Origin: Flavobacteriales bacterium
Lineage (GTDB): Bacteria > Bacteroidota > Bacteroidia > Flavobacteriales_D > Sanyastnellaceae
Length of the DNA stretch: 7,628 bases
Assembly (NCBI GenBank): GCA_027488055.1
Contig: JAIYCK010000011.1
Coordinates: 1 to 7,628 of the forward strand
Direction of reading: 5' to 3'
A program made the position numbers and the translations under genes. Positions 1 to 6,345 of this stretch are shown piece by piece (position 1 is the stretch's first letter; every line of letters begins with the position of its first letter). The notes beneath the pieces are model-generated. The model did not search any database and was not told the DNA's origin. It saw only the letters and a program-made list of their open reading frames with translations.

Positions 1-1159
1 GTGTCTCGCCCAATGTTAACGGAAAATTAGAAGACCAAACAGAAGCACCAGCCAAGCGATGAGCGCAGAATATTTCGGTCGCTTGCGCATAACCCGCACC
101 ATCCGCATTGCGTCGATCGCGCCAGGACACACACAAATCACCATCCGTATCATAGTCCGCCCAAACTAGATCTTGCATGCGGTCATTGCCAATAGGGTCA
201 TCATTGACGCGGATGGGCTCGGTCCAATTTTCGCCAAGATCATAACTGTCCATGAGCTTGATGTCCAAATCGGTTCCCTCGCCTGCTACAAAAACAGCCG
301 TTAAATGTGCTTCGTTGGACGGATCCACGAGCAATTTGTATCCCATTTTGGCTTGTCCCGGATCAGAAGTCACAGAGGTCACGAGTGCCTCAAAATATTC
401 GCGGGTGCTTGATCCGATGGCTTGGCGCGACAGAATCATGGTAGGCAAAGGGTTTTGTCCGAACACGTAAGAAGGATATATTGAAAAGGCATAATTGTCG
501 CTCATGGCTGGAGCAGCCATTGGCCGCGGGATGACACTACCCACAAGTCCACCTGCACCATCAAGGTATTCGAAATTACTCCACGAATCACCGCCATCGT
601 TGGATTGAAAAAGATACGGACGATTGGGGGCCTCCGCAAAAGAAGGTGGCATGGTCGTCAAATACACCCATTGGTCATTTGGCGACAATTCGAACCACGG
701 CCGATCGATAGGATATTCTTGGCCATCCGCAAAAATATCGGCAGCTAAAACCGCATTTCCCCACGAAAGGCCACCATCCGTCGACCTCCTAAAATAGACA
801 CCTCCACCATACGGATCCTCTTGATAGTCGATGTAACATAAGAGCACTTCCCCATTGGAAGCAATCGCCAAGCTCGGATCAGCGGATTTATAAGCATCTG
901 ATTCGTGTGGTATATTGACAGGTGGCGACCACGTGGCACCACCATCGTAGCTTGTTTTTGTGCGAATGGATAAAGCCGAACCGCTATTGAACACAAACCC
1001 CATCCAGGCTACTACCAGGTGATTCGAGTTATTCGGATCTTGCGCTATGAAAGGCTCGCCTTCGAAAATCAAACCCGATGAAAGATTGGTATTCTGCGCC
1101 CATGCGCCGTGCATGCCTAAAAGGAGACAACAAGCCCCCACCACAATCGAATTTTTCAT
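1..1159 (-). CDS. Secreted Asp-box (BNR/sialidase-like) protein, 3' end outside window
   Basis: The frame is open from an ATG at 1159 to the left edge, giving 386 residues with no stop, so the C-terminus is missing. Residues 1-22 form a Sec signal peptide: MKN, a hydrophobic stretch, then an AWAQ cleavage region. Four Asp-box motifs (S-x-D-x-G-x-x-W) are seen at about residues 70-77 (SYDGGATW), 126-133 (STDGGLSW), 186-193 (SNDGGDSW) and 305-312 (SYDLGENW). A DRPWFELSP stretch (152-160) and VSWRDRR (344-350) are typical of six-bladed beta-propeller proteins annotated as sialidase/BNR-repeat. This supports a secreted beta-propeller, probably acting on or binding extracellular glycans. Asp boxes are structural, so sialidase activity is not shown; I did not identify a full arginine triad. 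The missing C-terminus could carry a T9SS sorting domain as in other Bacteroidota surface proteins (inference). It is transcribed divergently from the DUF3127 gene across a 189-bp gap. Confidence 0.85.
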   Translation of the reverse strand, partial: MKNSIVVGACCLLLGMHGAWAQNTNLSSGLIFEGEPFIAQDPNNSNHLVVAWMGFVFNSGSALSIRTKTSYDGGATWSPPVNIPHESDAYKSADPSLAIASNGEVLLCYIDYQEDPYGGGVYFRRSTDGGLSWGNAVLAADIFADGQEYPIDRPWFELSPNDQWVYLTTMPPSFAEAPNRPYLFQSNDGGDSWSNFEYLDGAGGLVGSVIPRPMAAPAMSDNYAFSIYPSYVFGQNPLPTMILSRQAIGSSTREYFEALVTSVTSDPGQAKMGYKLLVDPSNEAHLTAVFVAGEGTDLDIKLMDSYDLGENWTEPIRVNDDPIGNDRMQDLVWADYDTDGDLCVSWRDRRNADGAGYAQATEIFCAHRLAGASVWSSNFPLTLGET

Positions 1160-1348
1160 AGTCTAATATACCTCAAATTTCCACTGAGAGGGAGCTGATC
1201 GCAAAAGGATTAATCACAAAGTCAAAGCGCCCCGAATGATGCGATTTTGGCTATTTGTTGACAAGTTTCGTAGGGCTATCATGCCAAATTGATCAGAAAA
1301 TTCCGAAATTAGCAACGTCGAAAAAGCAATTAATTACATTACCTAAAA

Positions 1349-1720
1349 ATGGAACTTACAGGAAAATTAACAGTCATCGGAGAGGAAAAAACCTTCAATG
1401 GCGGATTTACAAAAAGAGAATTTGTACTCACTACGGAAGAACAGTATCCACAGATGATTCAGTTTGAATTGTTAAAAGACAAAGGTGCTTTGCTTAACTC
1501 GATGCAAGTAGGCAATCGTATCAAAGTATTGTTTGATGTGCGTGGCCGTGAATGGCAAGGCAAATATTTCAATAGTTTGGTGGCTTGGAAATTGGAAATG
1601 GCGGGAGCGCCAGCAGCTTCTTCAGAAGCTAGCAACAACGGTTACGCTCCGATCAATACACCTGCACCAACACCCGTAACAACTTTCAATGACACGGTAG
1701 AAGACGATTTGCCTTTCTAA
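1349..1720 (+). CDS. DUF3127 family OB-fold-like protein with SSB-type acidic tail
   Basis: The protein has 123 residues. Residues 1-83 match what I know of DUF3127: a beta-rich start (MELTGKLTVI), TTEEQYPQMIQFEL (28-41), a GNRIKVLFDVRGREW stretch (55-69) and a closing NSLVAWKLE (75-83). Residues 85-115 are a low-complexity linker rich in Ala, Ser, Pro and Asn. The protein ends in VEDDLPF (117-123), which closely resembles the acidic DDDxPF tip by which bacterial single-stranded-DNA-binding proteins recruit partners. An OB-fold nucleic-acid-binding role is an inference from this layout (small beta domain, disordered linker, acidic hydrophobic tip); the family has no function I can cite. The ATG at 1349 is chosen because the family begins right at this MExxGK strand; the leader before it is AT-rich (cctaaaa). 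The gene is monocistronic: it has a divergent neighbour upstream and an intrinsic terminator starting 25 bp after the stop codon. Confidence 0.9.
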   Translation: MELTGKLTVIGEEKTFNGGFTKREFVLTTEEQYPQMIQFELLKDKGALLNSMQVGNRIKVLFDVRGREWQGKYFNSLVAWKLEMAGAPAASSEASNNGYAPINTPAPTPVTTFNDTVEDDLPF

Positions 1721-1744
1721 GACATTTCGTAATTGATCTTATAT

Positions 1745-1773
1745 AAACCGATTCACATGAATCGGTTTTTTTT
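1745..1773 (+). terminator. Intrinsic terminator of the DUF3127 gene, possibly bidirectional
   Basis: A perfect 10-bp stem, AAACCGATTC (1745-1754) and GAATCGGTTT (1759-1768), with loop ACAT, is followed by Ts up to 1773 on the + strand. The stop codon of the convergent muramidase-like gene (1772-1774) lies inside this T run. In the minus direction the stem is followed only by a weak TTTATAT-like tract, so the hairpin may serve both convergent genes but looks stronger for the + strand. Confidence 0.88.
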
Positions 1774-2452
1774 ATGGCCTAGACTCAAAGTACTTCATGA
1801 ATTTCAATCCATTGGACACATAATATGGATCGTGTGTCTTTGGTTTGCCACTCAATGGAAATCGATCACCCGTATTGTGATAGTGAAAAGCGTCTTTGAA
1901 TTTTTTCTTGGTCAAGAAATGGCCATATTCCGCTTTGATCCATTGCACACCTGTCTCGGCTGCAAAGTCCTCATGGCGAAGCTCATGGACATTCGCTTCC
2001 AACTGAATCGCTTTGTAGCCCATCAATTGAAATGGCCCCCAACTGGTGGCTAAATTTTTCAAGCCTTCTTCGTCTAAGTCAACTAAATCATGGTGTTTGA
2101 CGCCTTCAAATCGTATGCTCTTGCCATTTTTTATTTTCTCCAACCGCTTATAAATATGCTTTTCAAAACGATGACCCGCGGGTTTATTTCCGCTGCATTC
2201 GAGCACTGTGAGCGCCATTAGATAGGCATACGGCACATCGTACTTTTGACTTAACTCCCGCATTTCCTCCTTGTAATTGGCCTCGCACCATTCCAAATCG
2301 GTCAACCCTGGCGGTCTGGGATCTTCGGGAAGAGTAATCCCCAATTGGCTTCGAACCCATTCGGCGATACTATAGCGAAAAGGCCACGCCGCTATAAAAA
2401 CGACCACTAAGATGGCTGTCGAAATAACATATTTGTTGCGGAACCATTTCAT
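1772..2452 (-). CDS. Membrane-anchored N-acetylmuramidase-like (DUF3380-type) peptidoglycan hydrolase
   Basis: The protein has 226 residues. A short positive N-terminus (MKWFRNK) precedes one hydrophobic segment (about 8-24), which suggests a signal anchor or uncleaved signal sequence with the rest in the periplasm. Residues 58-226 match the lysozyme-like DUF3380/N-acetylmuramidase pattern: YLMALTVLECSG (77-88) with E85 as candidate catalytic acid, HRFEKHIYKR (94-103) corresponding to the family's (L/R)FExHxF strip, SWGPFQLMG (137-145) matching the SWGxFQxMG signature, and YHNTGD (191-196) near the usual YNGxG site. The expected role is cleavage of glycan strands in peptidoglycan. It lacks the separate peptidoglycan-binding domain found in many phage or secreted members. 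It starts 56 bp after the second FKBP gene on the same strand and is probably the last gene of that operon. The upstream gap has no clear terminator. Assignment to the fold is fairly secure; activity is inferred. Confidence 0.78.
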   Translation of the reverse strand: MKWFRNKYVISTAILVVVFIAAWPFRYSIAEWVRSQLGITLPEDPRPPGLTDLEWCEANYKEEMRELSQKYDVPYAYLMALTVLECSGNKPAGHRFEKHIYKRLEKIKNGKSIRFEGVKHHDLVDLDEEGLKNLATSWGPFQLMGYKAIQLEANVHELRHEDFAAETGVQWIKAEYGHFLTKKKFKDAFHYHNTGDRFPLSGKPKTHDPYYVSNGLKFMKYFESRP

Positions 2453-2508
2453 CTAAAACAATGATACGAAAAAAGAAGAATAATGGTTTGCAAGATGGAA
2501 GATTCTAA

Positions 2509-3357
2509 TCAATCCACATTCACGACGTGCACATCCCAATATAACGGTGTATGAGGCGGAATGCGTCCCACACTTCGCCCCTCCTGACCGAATGCCCATT
2601 GCGAAGCAGTTAGAATAAGTGCCGATTCACCCTCGCGCATTTTGGCCAAACCCCATTGCATGGCGGGCAACAATTGACCACTTTTTCCAAATTGAAATTC
2701 CATGCTTGTCAACGAGTCCAAGCATTGTCCTCCGAGTAAATAGGTGTGGTATTGAATGGTGACATTGCGATCCACCTTCACACTATCACCTTCCGACTTT
2801 GTTTTGAATCCTACCCACATATCATCAAATGCGTGCCACTGCAGATCAGGATAAAGAGCGGTGAATAGATCCATGCATTCAGCTTCCGAACGCAGACCTT
2901 CGCTAGCCGATGTAGCCAAAAAGTGAGCGGCCTCGTTTCGATCCCGAAAGCAGTGCTGGATAATCAACTTATGGTGAAGTGAGTGTGTATCATCGATGCC
3001 TTGAAAAGACTGTCCCGGAGCCATATATTCGACCATAGCGCCATCTTCCAATGACTGCACATCCATGCGAATCGTATTGTTGAGCACTATATCTGCCAAA
3101 CGTTTCACCTCTATCAAGGCCTCATGCACTATCTCAACACTGTCATTCGCTGAATCCATGACCTCCCATTGCATGAGCACATATTCGGACTGGGCAATCG
3201 ATCGATCGCCTGCCCCAAATGCAATTAATTTTTTGGATACAAGCTCGTCCAATGCCACAAATCCTTCGGGTGCAGATTGGCATGCCATCAGCCCAAGGCA
3301 GAAGCAGGAAGCCCACCAGATGGAAGCCTTATTGAATATCGACGATCTGGAGGTCAT
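2509..3357 (-). CDS. FKBP-type peptidyl-prolyl isomerase lipoprotein, two-domain form
   Basis: The protein has 282 residues. The N-terminus is a lipoprotein signal: a hydrophobic stretch (13-25) ending in the lipobox LMAC with C26 as the lipidated residue. Residues about 193-282 form a recognisable FKBP domain: VTIQYHTYLLGG (199-210), FQFG (221-224), LLPAMQWGLAKMREGE (229-244), the ASQWAFG strip (251-257) and IPPHTPLYWDV (266-276). The first part (about 55-150) has a weaker pattern (EYVLMQWEVMD, then LEDGAMVEYMAP and LIIQHCF) that looks like a degenerate second FKBP domain. In the C-terminal domain the position of the active-site Trp of FKBP12 is occupied by Met (M233 in LLPAM), so isomerase activity may be altered. 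Expected role: folding or chaperoning of envelope proteins from a membrane-anchored position. It overlaps the 3' end of the GldI-like gene by 29 bp, which suggests translational coupling; there is no other ATG near the signal peptide. Confidence 0.85.
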   Translation of the reverse strand: MTSRSSIFNKASIWWASCFCLGLMACQSAPEGFVALDELVSKKLIAFGAGDRSIAQSEYVLMQWEVMDSANDSVEIVHEALIEVKRLADIVLNNTIRMDVQSLEDGAMVEYMAPGQSFQGIDDTHSLHHKLIIQHCFRDRNEAAHFLATSASEGLRSEAECMDLFTALYPDLQWHAFDDMWVGFKTKSEGDSVKVDRNVTIQYHTYLLGGQCLDSLTSMEFQFGKSGQLLPAMQWGLAKMREGESALILTASQWAFGQEGRSVGRIPPHTPLYWDVHVVNVD

Positions 3358-3874
3358 AAATGACAGTAGCGTTCTGTGGTATTTTATTGCTATCGCCTGT
3401 CAAGCCGAAAGCCAAATGAGAGGGTAAAACTACTTTGGCTTTATCTCCTTTGCGCATGAGCTGCACCACTTCGTGCAAGCCCGATTCCACATTGTCGTGA
3501 CCGACCGTGAATCGCTTTGGAGCTTCCTTGCTCGCATCATAGCAGGCAGTTCCATCCATGAGTTCGATGTGGTAAGCAACTGAGACAATGTCTTTCAATC
3601 GAGCCATTTCACCCGATCCAGCCTCATAAATCCAATAGTTCAATCCGGTTGCTGTCTTTAAAACAGGCCATTTTTTTTGCTGCACATATCCTTCAATACT
3701 GCGCATTTCTTCTTCGTGGATCCGTTTGTTATTGCGCACCATATCGTCTATTGTCACGACAGGTTCTTCTTGGGTGGTCTTTTGTTCGCGGCAGCCATTG
3801 CAACTTGCCATCAAAGCGATCACTATCACCAGCGGAAGCCTGCGCACATCTGATTGTATACGTTGATTGGTCAT
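3329..3874 (-). CDS. GldI-like FKBP-type peptidyl-prolyl isomerase lipoprotein
   Basis: The protein has 181 residues, about the length of GldI. The N-terminus is a lipoprotein signal (hydrophobic LPLVIVIALMAS then C25). Residues 45-85 carry the charged segment MVRNNKRIHEEE followed by TGLNYWIYEAG, which parallels the RNxxxxxxE and GFWYxY regions of GldI. The FKBP domain covers about 93-181: VSVAYHIELMDGT (97-109), FTVGHDNVESGLHEVVQLM (122-140), RKGDKAKVVLPSHLAFG (141-157) and KIPQNATVIYDLQI (164-177). GldI is a lipoprotein needed for gliding and T9SS function in Flavobacterium johnsoniae, and is thought to help fold envelope proteins. Whether this homologue serves gliding, T9SS or general folding cannot be told here, so I do not assign the symbol. 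Its start codon overlaps the stop of nrnA (ATGA, 4 bp) and its 3' end overlaps the next FKBP gene by 29 bp. Confidence 0.87.
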   Translation of the reverse strand: MTNQRIQSDVRRLPLVIVIALMASCNGCREQKTTQEEPVVTIDDMVRNNKRIHEEEMRSIEGYVQQKKWPVLKTATGLNYWIYEAGSGEMARLKDIVSVAYHIELMDGTACYDASKEAPKRFTVGHDNVESGLHEVVQLMRKGDKAKVVLPSHLAFGLTGDSNKIPQNATVIYDLQIVDIQ

Positions 3875-4902
3875 GGGTTCGAAGATAAGGCTTCGGATAT
3901 ATGTGCTTCAAAATATTCGAGTAATTGCTCCATCAGCATGTGTGAATTCGCACCGGCCGCATTCTTGTGCCCACCCCCACCAAAGTGTTTGGCTGCAAAT
4001 TGATTGACATCCACTGTCCCCCTGGACCGAAGGCTAATTTTGATCTCGTTGTTGCCTTCACGGAAGAAGGCCGCAAGTTGCACCCCTTCTACACTAAGCG
4101 CTTGATTGACTAATCCCTCCGTATCGCCTGGGCGGTATTTAAAACGCAGCAATTCCTCTTGTGTAAGACTGATGAAAGCCACTTTTCCATCTTGTAGCAA
4201 GTGCAACTTTTCACTGATGGCGTAACCCACTAAGCGCATGCGATCCAAAAGATTGGAATCGTATACAGCTTGATGGATAGCCACATGATTGACGCCACGA
4301 TCTTTGAGGTCGGCCACCAATCGATGCACCGATGCTGTAACCGACGCGAAACGAAAACTGCCGCTATCGGTCATGATACCGCAGTAGATAGACGTTCCAA
4401 CTGCTTCATCGATCCATTGCAGCCAATCCATTTGTTCTGCCCATGCATAAATCAACTCGGCTGTGCTGCATGCCCGCGTATGGCTATATGTGACACATGC
4501 AAAAGCCTCTGGCTCTTCATGGTGATCAATCAAAACGAAATCGGTTGTTTTGGATCTTAGTTTTTGTTCCAATGCCGAACCCACCCGATGCAAACGATTG
4601 TAGTCCAATGAAAAAATGAGATCGGCCTCATCAATGGCGATATCTGCCTTCGTTGTTTCCCATTCATAGATCATGTAGCCATCCAAATTGGGCAGCCATT
4701 TCAAAAAGTCCGGCAACGTATCTGGAAAAATGAGGGTAACTTGTTTACCCAGGGCTCTCAGTATACCGACCAAAGCCGTTGCGCTGCCCGCTGCATCCCC
4801 ATCAGGAGATTTATGCGTGGTCACAACGATGCGTTGAGCCTGCGGAAAAATGCGCTGAAAATATTCTTTTTCGCCCTCACGAAATTGGAAATCTGTAATC
4901 AT
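3871..4902 (-). CDS. nrnA: DHH/DHHA1 phosphoesterase, nano-RNA degrading and pAp phosphatase NrnA
   Basis: The protein has 343 residues, the normal length of NrnA-type DHH proteins. The N-terminal DHH domain shows the metal-binding motifs in order: THKSPDGDA (29-37; H30, D34, D36), FSLDYN (97-102; D100), IDHH (125-128; D126, H127, H128) and MTDSGSF (177-183; D179). The C-terminal DHHA1 domain ends in the substrate-binding GGGGHKNAAG (308-317). All catalytic residues are present. The family degrades 2-5 nt RNA and oligonucleotides and dephosphorylates 3'-phosphoadenosine 5'-phosphate in the cytoplasm; the exact balance of the two activities here is inference. The start at 4902 is fixed by an in-frame TAA 9 bases upstream. 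It is the first gene of a probable minus-strand operon with the two FKBP lipoproteins and the muramidase; its stop codon overlaps the next start as ATGA. Confidence 0.93.
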   Translation of the reverse strand: MITDFQFREGEKEYFQRIFPQAQRIVVTTHKSPDGDAAGSATALVGILRALGKQVTLIFPDTLPDFLKWLPNLDGYMIYEWETTKADIAIDEADLIFSLDYNRLHRVGSALEQKLRSKTTDFVLIDHHEEPEAFACVTYSHTRACSTAELIYAWAEQMDWLQWIDEAVGTSIYCGIMTDSGSFRFASVTASVHRLVADLKDRGVNHVAIHQAVYDSNLLDRMRLVGYAISEKLHLLQDGKVAFISLTQEELLRFKYRPGDTEGLVNQALSVEGVQLAAFFREGNNEIKISLRSRGTVDVNQFAAKHFGGGGHKNAAGANSHMLMEQLLEYFEAHISEALSSNP

Positions 4903-5191
4903 GCTGCAATGTTACTTCAGAAAGCGGATGCAACCCACGATGGCCGCCATGGAAACGATGTCTTATTTGGTTCAACGTAGAGATAATTGCACATTAGACG
5001 TTGCATTTTTTTGATCGTAAACTCTAAAATAATAAACGCTTCACGTTTAATATATTCACAAAAACACAATTCAATTGATATTCAAAACGCCATAAACTAT
5101 TCACTTACAAAATAATGTATTTATTAAACACTCGTCGCAAAGTGTTGATATTTTAAATTACTTCAAATTTAATTTACTAGTGTACGATGTA
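4903..5191. other. AT-rich intergenic region upstream of nrnA
   Basis: No convincing gene is seen. Bases 4903-4980 are of ordinary composition and hold a 12-codon minus-strand ATG reading frame (4950-4912) that ends 9 bases before nrnA. Bases 4981-5190 are strongly AT-rich and contain short dyads: TAAACG/CGTTTA (5033-5038 and 5044-5049) and AACACT/AGTGTT (5127-5132 and 5141-5146). A weak Bacteroidota-type promoter pattern for nrnA can be drawn (minus-strand TTTG at 5141-5138, then TTATTTTG at 5115-5108, 22 bases apart), but it deviates from the TAnnTTTG consensus and AT-rich DNA easily produces such matches. Confidence 0.5.
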
Positions 5192-5275
5192 CATTTACCT
5201 CGTGCCTTACCCAATTGCGCTTGCGCAATCATATTGAGGTAATGAAGCCGCTTCGTTTTCGAAGCGGTTTTTTTT
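5184..5275 (+). ncRNA. Candidate small structured RNA of about 90 nt
   Basis: A + strand intrinsic terminator (5248-5275) has no + strand protein gene of normal size in front of it. Immediately before it lies a nested structure: an outer stem TTACCTC (5195-5201) with GAGGTAA (5236-5242), and inside it a perfect 7-bp hairpin ATTGCGC (5214-5220) with GCGCAAT (5223-5229), loop TT. A short TGTAC/GTACA dyad (5181-5185 and 5189-5193) precedes it. A weak promoter pattern (TTG at 5145-5147, TAATTTAC at 5170-5177) would start a transcript near 5184, giving about 90 nt; the 5' end is therefore a guess. I do not match it to a named RNA family. A 16-codon ATG frame (5187-5237) lies inside and may be chance. 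The alternative is the 3' end of a longer untranslated transcript. Confidence 0.4.
5248..5275 (+). terminator. Strong intrinsic terminator on the + strand
   Basis: A perfect 8-bp GC-rich stem, CCGCTTCG (5248-5255) with CGAAGCGG (5260-5267), and loop TTTT is followed directly by eight Ts (5268-5275). On the minus strand the stem is followed by GCTTCATTACC, not a U tract, so this is not a good terminator for the Ate1-like gene that ends at 5296. It therefore points to a + strand transcript from 4903-5247. Confidence 0.85.
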
Positions 5276-5295
5276 ATGCTTTCGCGACTGCGATT

Positions 5296-6345
5296 TTATT
5301 TGGCTGAAAGTATTTCCTTGAGAATACTATAAATTGAATTGAACGTATCGAAATACACACAAAATTCAATTTTTATATAATTCGTTTCATAGAGTGGATT
5401 GTTTTTAAATTCATCTGTGAAGTTGGGCATTTTGAAGCTCCCCAATTCCGGCACCTCTATAGGTTCAAAGAAGAGATACCTTTCCTCGTCTAGATCATAC
5501 CCTGCAGCGAGTGTTTTTTGCTCTTGTTTCCAAACAAAAAACGCAGGCAAATGAAGCAGGCGGTCCGGCGTTTGCATAAATCCAGCTGAGAAAAAGGGAT
5601 AATATCGCAAAGAGGCATCGACACCATGCAAAGACAACATTTCGTGCAATGCCTGCATCTTGGCAGAAATTACCTTTAGGGGTGTATGTGTTATGACAGT
5701 GTTATCTCCCGGCTGCCAAATGCCATCATGCGTTAACCACTCCACAGGACCCAGACTCAACTTATAGTCAAATGCTTTGGAATGATCCATCACATAGCCC
5801 GGATAATAGAAAGCAACACCTTTGTTTTTTGCAAACGCAATCTCTTCGAGCATGGTATAAATGCCCAACGAATCGCTTGCATGTTGGTCCCCAAAGCAAC
5901 ACATGATAGATGCCATGGCATTAGCGCCAACGTCGACATAACTCAATGCGACTAGCTCATCGCCCAGATACACAGCACACTCATACTCCTCAAATTGTCG
6001 CTCAGGTCCATTCGTCAAAAAGGCTTCTTCAATCGTAGCATAAGTGTATTCTTTGAACCGTTTGGCGTGCTCGTTGAATAAGGCGTTTCGTGCATCATCC
6101 GTTTTGGCCACATTCCACACAATCCTATACTTAGAGCGATTGCGGCGCAAGAGTTTGCGATGGCTTTTTTTAGGAACGAAATCAGCCACAGGAATCCGAA
6201 TGTTCAATGTGCTTTGCAAGCCACCATCAAAACAAATGATACCTGCCCGAAACATGATTCCGCGGCCACGGAACCATCCCATGGCTAGTAATTCATCGTA
6301 CTCCTCGGGTGACAACCACTCAATATTGCAAGCCTCCAACAACAT
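5296..6345 (-). CDS. Ate1/Bpt-like aminoacyl-tRNA-protein transferase with extra C-terminal region
   Basis: The protein has 349 residues, against roughly 230-260 for typical bacterial Bpt. Residues 12-75 resemble the end of the ATE N-terminal domain: YDELLAMGWFRGRGIMFRAG (16-35), then IRIPVADFVPKKSHRKLLRR (49-68). Residues 75-212 resemble the GNAT-like ATE C-terminal domain: LFNEHAKRFKEYTYATIEE (89-107), a two-strand EYECAVYLGDELVALSYVDVG region (120-140), SDSLGIYTMLEEIAFAKNKG (157-176), YYPGYVMDHSKAFDYKLS (180-197) and GPVEWLTHDGIWQP (199-212). The family transfers Leu or Arg from aminoacyl-tRNA to the N-terminus of substrate proteins, making N-degrons. The usual N-terminal CxxC cysteines are absent: the only Cys residues in this part are C6 and C38. 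An in-frame TGA six codons upstream rules out a longer N-terminus. Residues about 213-349 have no family I recognise. Transferred amino acid and substrates are unknown. Confidence 0.75.
   Translation of the reverse strand: MLLEACNIEWLSPEEYDELLAMGWFRGRGIMFRAGIICFDGGLQSTLNIRIPVADFVPKKSHRKLLRRNRSKYRIVWNVAKTDDARNALFNEHAKRFKEYTYATIEEAFLTNGPERQFEEYECAVYLGDELVALSYVDVGANAMASIMCCFGDQHASDSLGIYTMLEEIAFAKNKGVAFYYPGYVMDHSKAFDYKLSLGPVEWLTHDGIWQPGDNTVITHTPLKVISAKMQALHEMLSLHGVDASLRYYPFFSAGFMQTPDRLLHLPAFFVWKQEQKTLAAGYDLDEERYLFFEPIEVPELGSFKMPNFTDEFKNNPLYETNYIKIEFCVYFDTFNSIYSILKEILSAK

Noticed and set aside
252..996. Short open frames on both strands (252-470 + and 996-745 -)
   Set aside because: Both lie within the continuous 386-codon minus-strand Asp-box gene, in other frames, with no family features.
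1255..1467. + strand frame overlapping the start of the DUF3127 gene
   Set aside because: It is out of frame with a recognisable conserved protein and has an unstructured basic composition.
1733..2053. + strand frame of 106 codons after the DUF3127 terminator
   Set aside because: Antisense shadow of the muramidase-like gene, whose motifs are clear; it also starts before the terminator hairpin.
2453..2508. Possible promoter for the muramidase gene (TTG and TATCATTG, 24 bases apart)
   Set aside because: The spacing is long and one consensus base is missing, and it would give an almost leaderless transcript; co-transcription with the FKBP genes is simpler.
3065..4560. + strand frames at 3065-3427, 3649-3888 and 4270-4560
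   Set aside because: Antisense to the FKBP genes and nrnA, whose reading frames show conserved motifs throughout.
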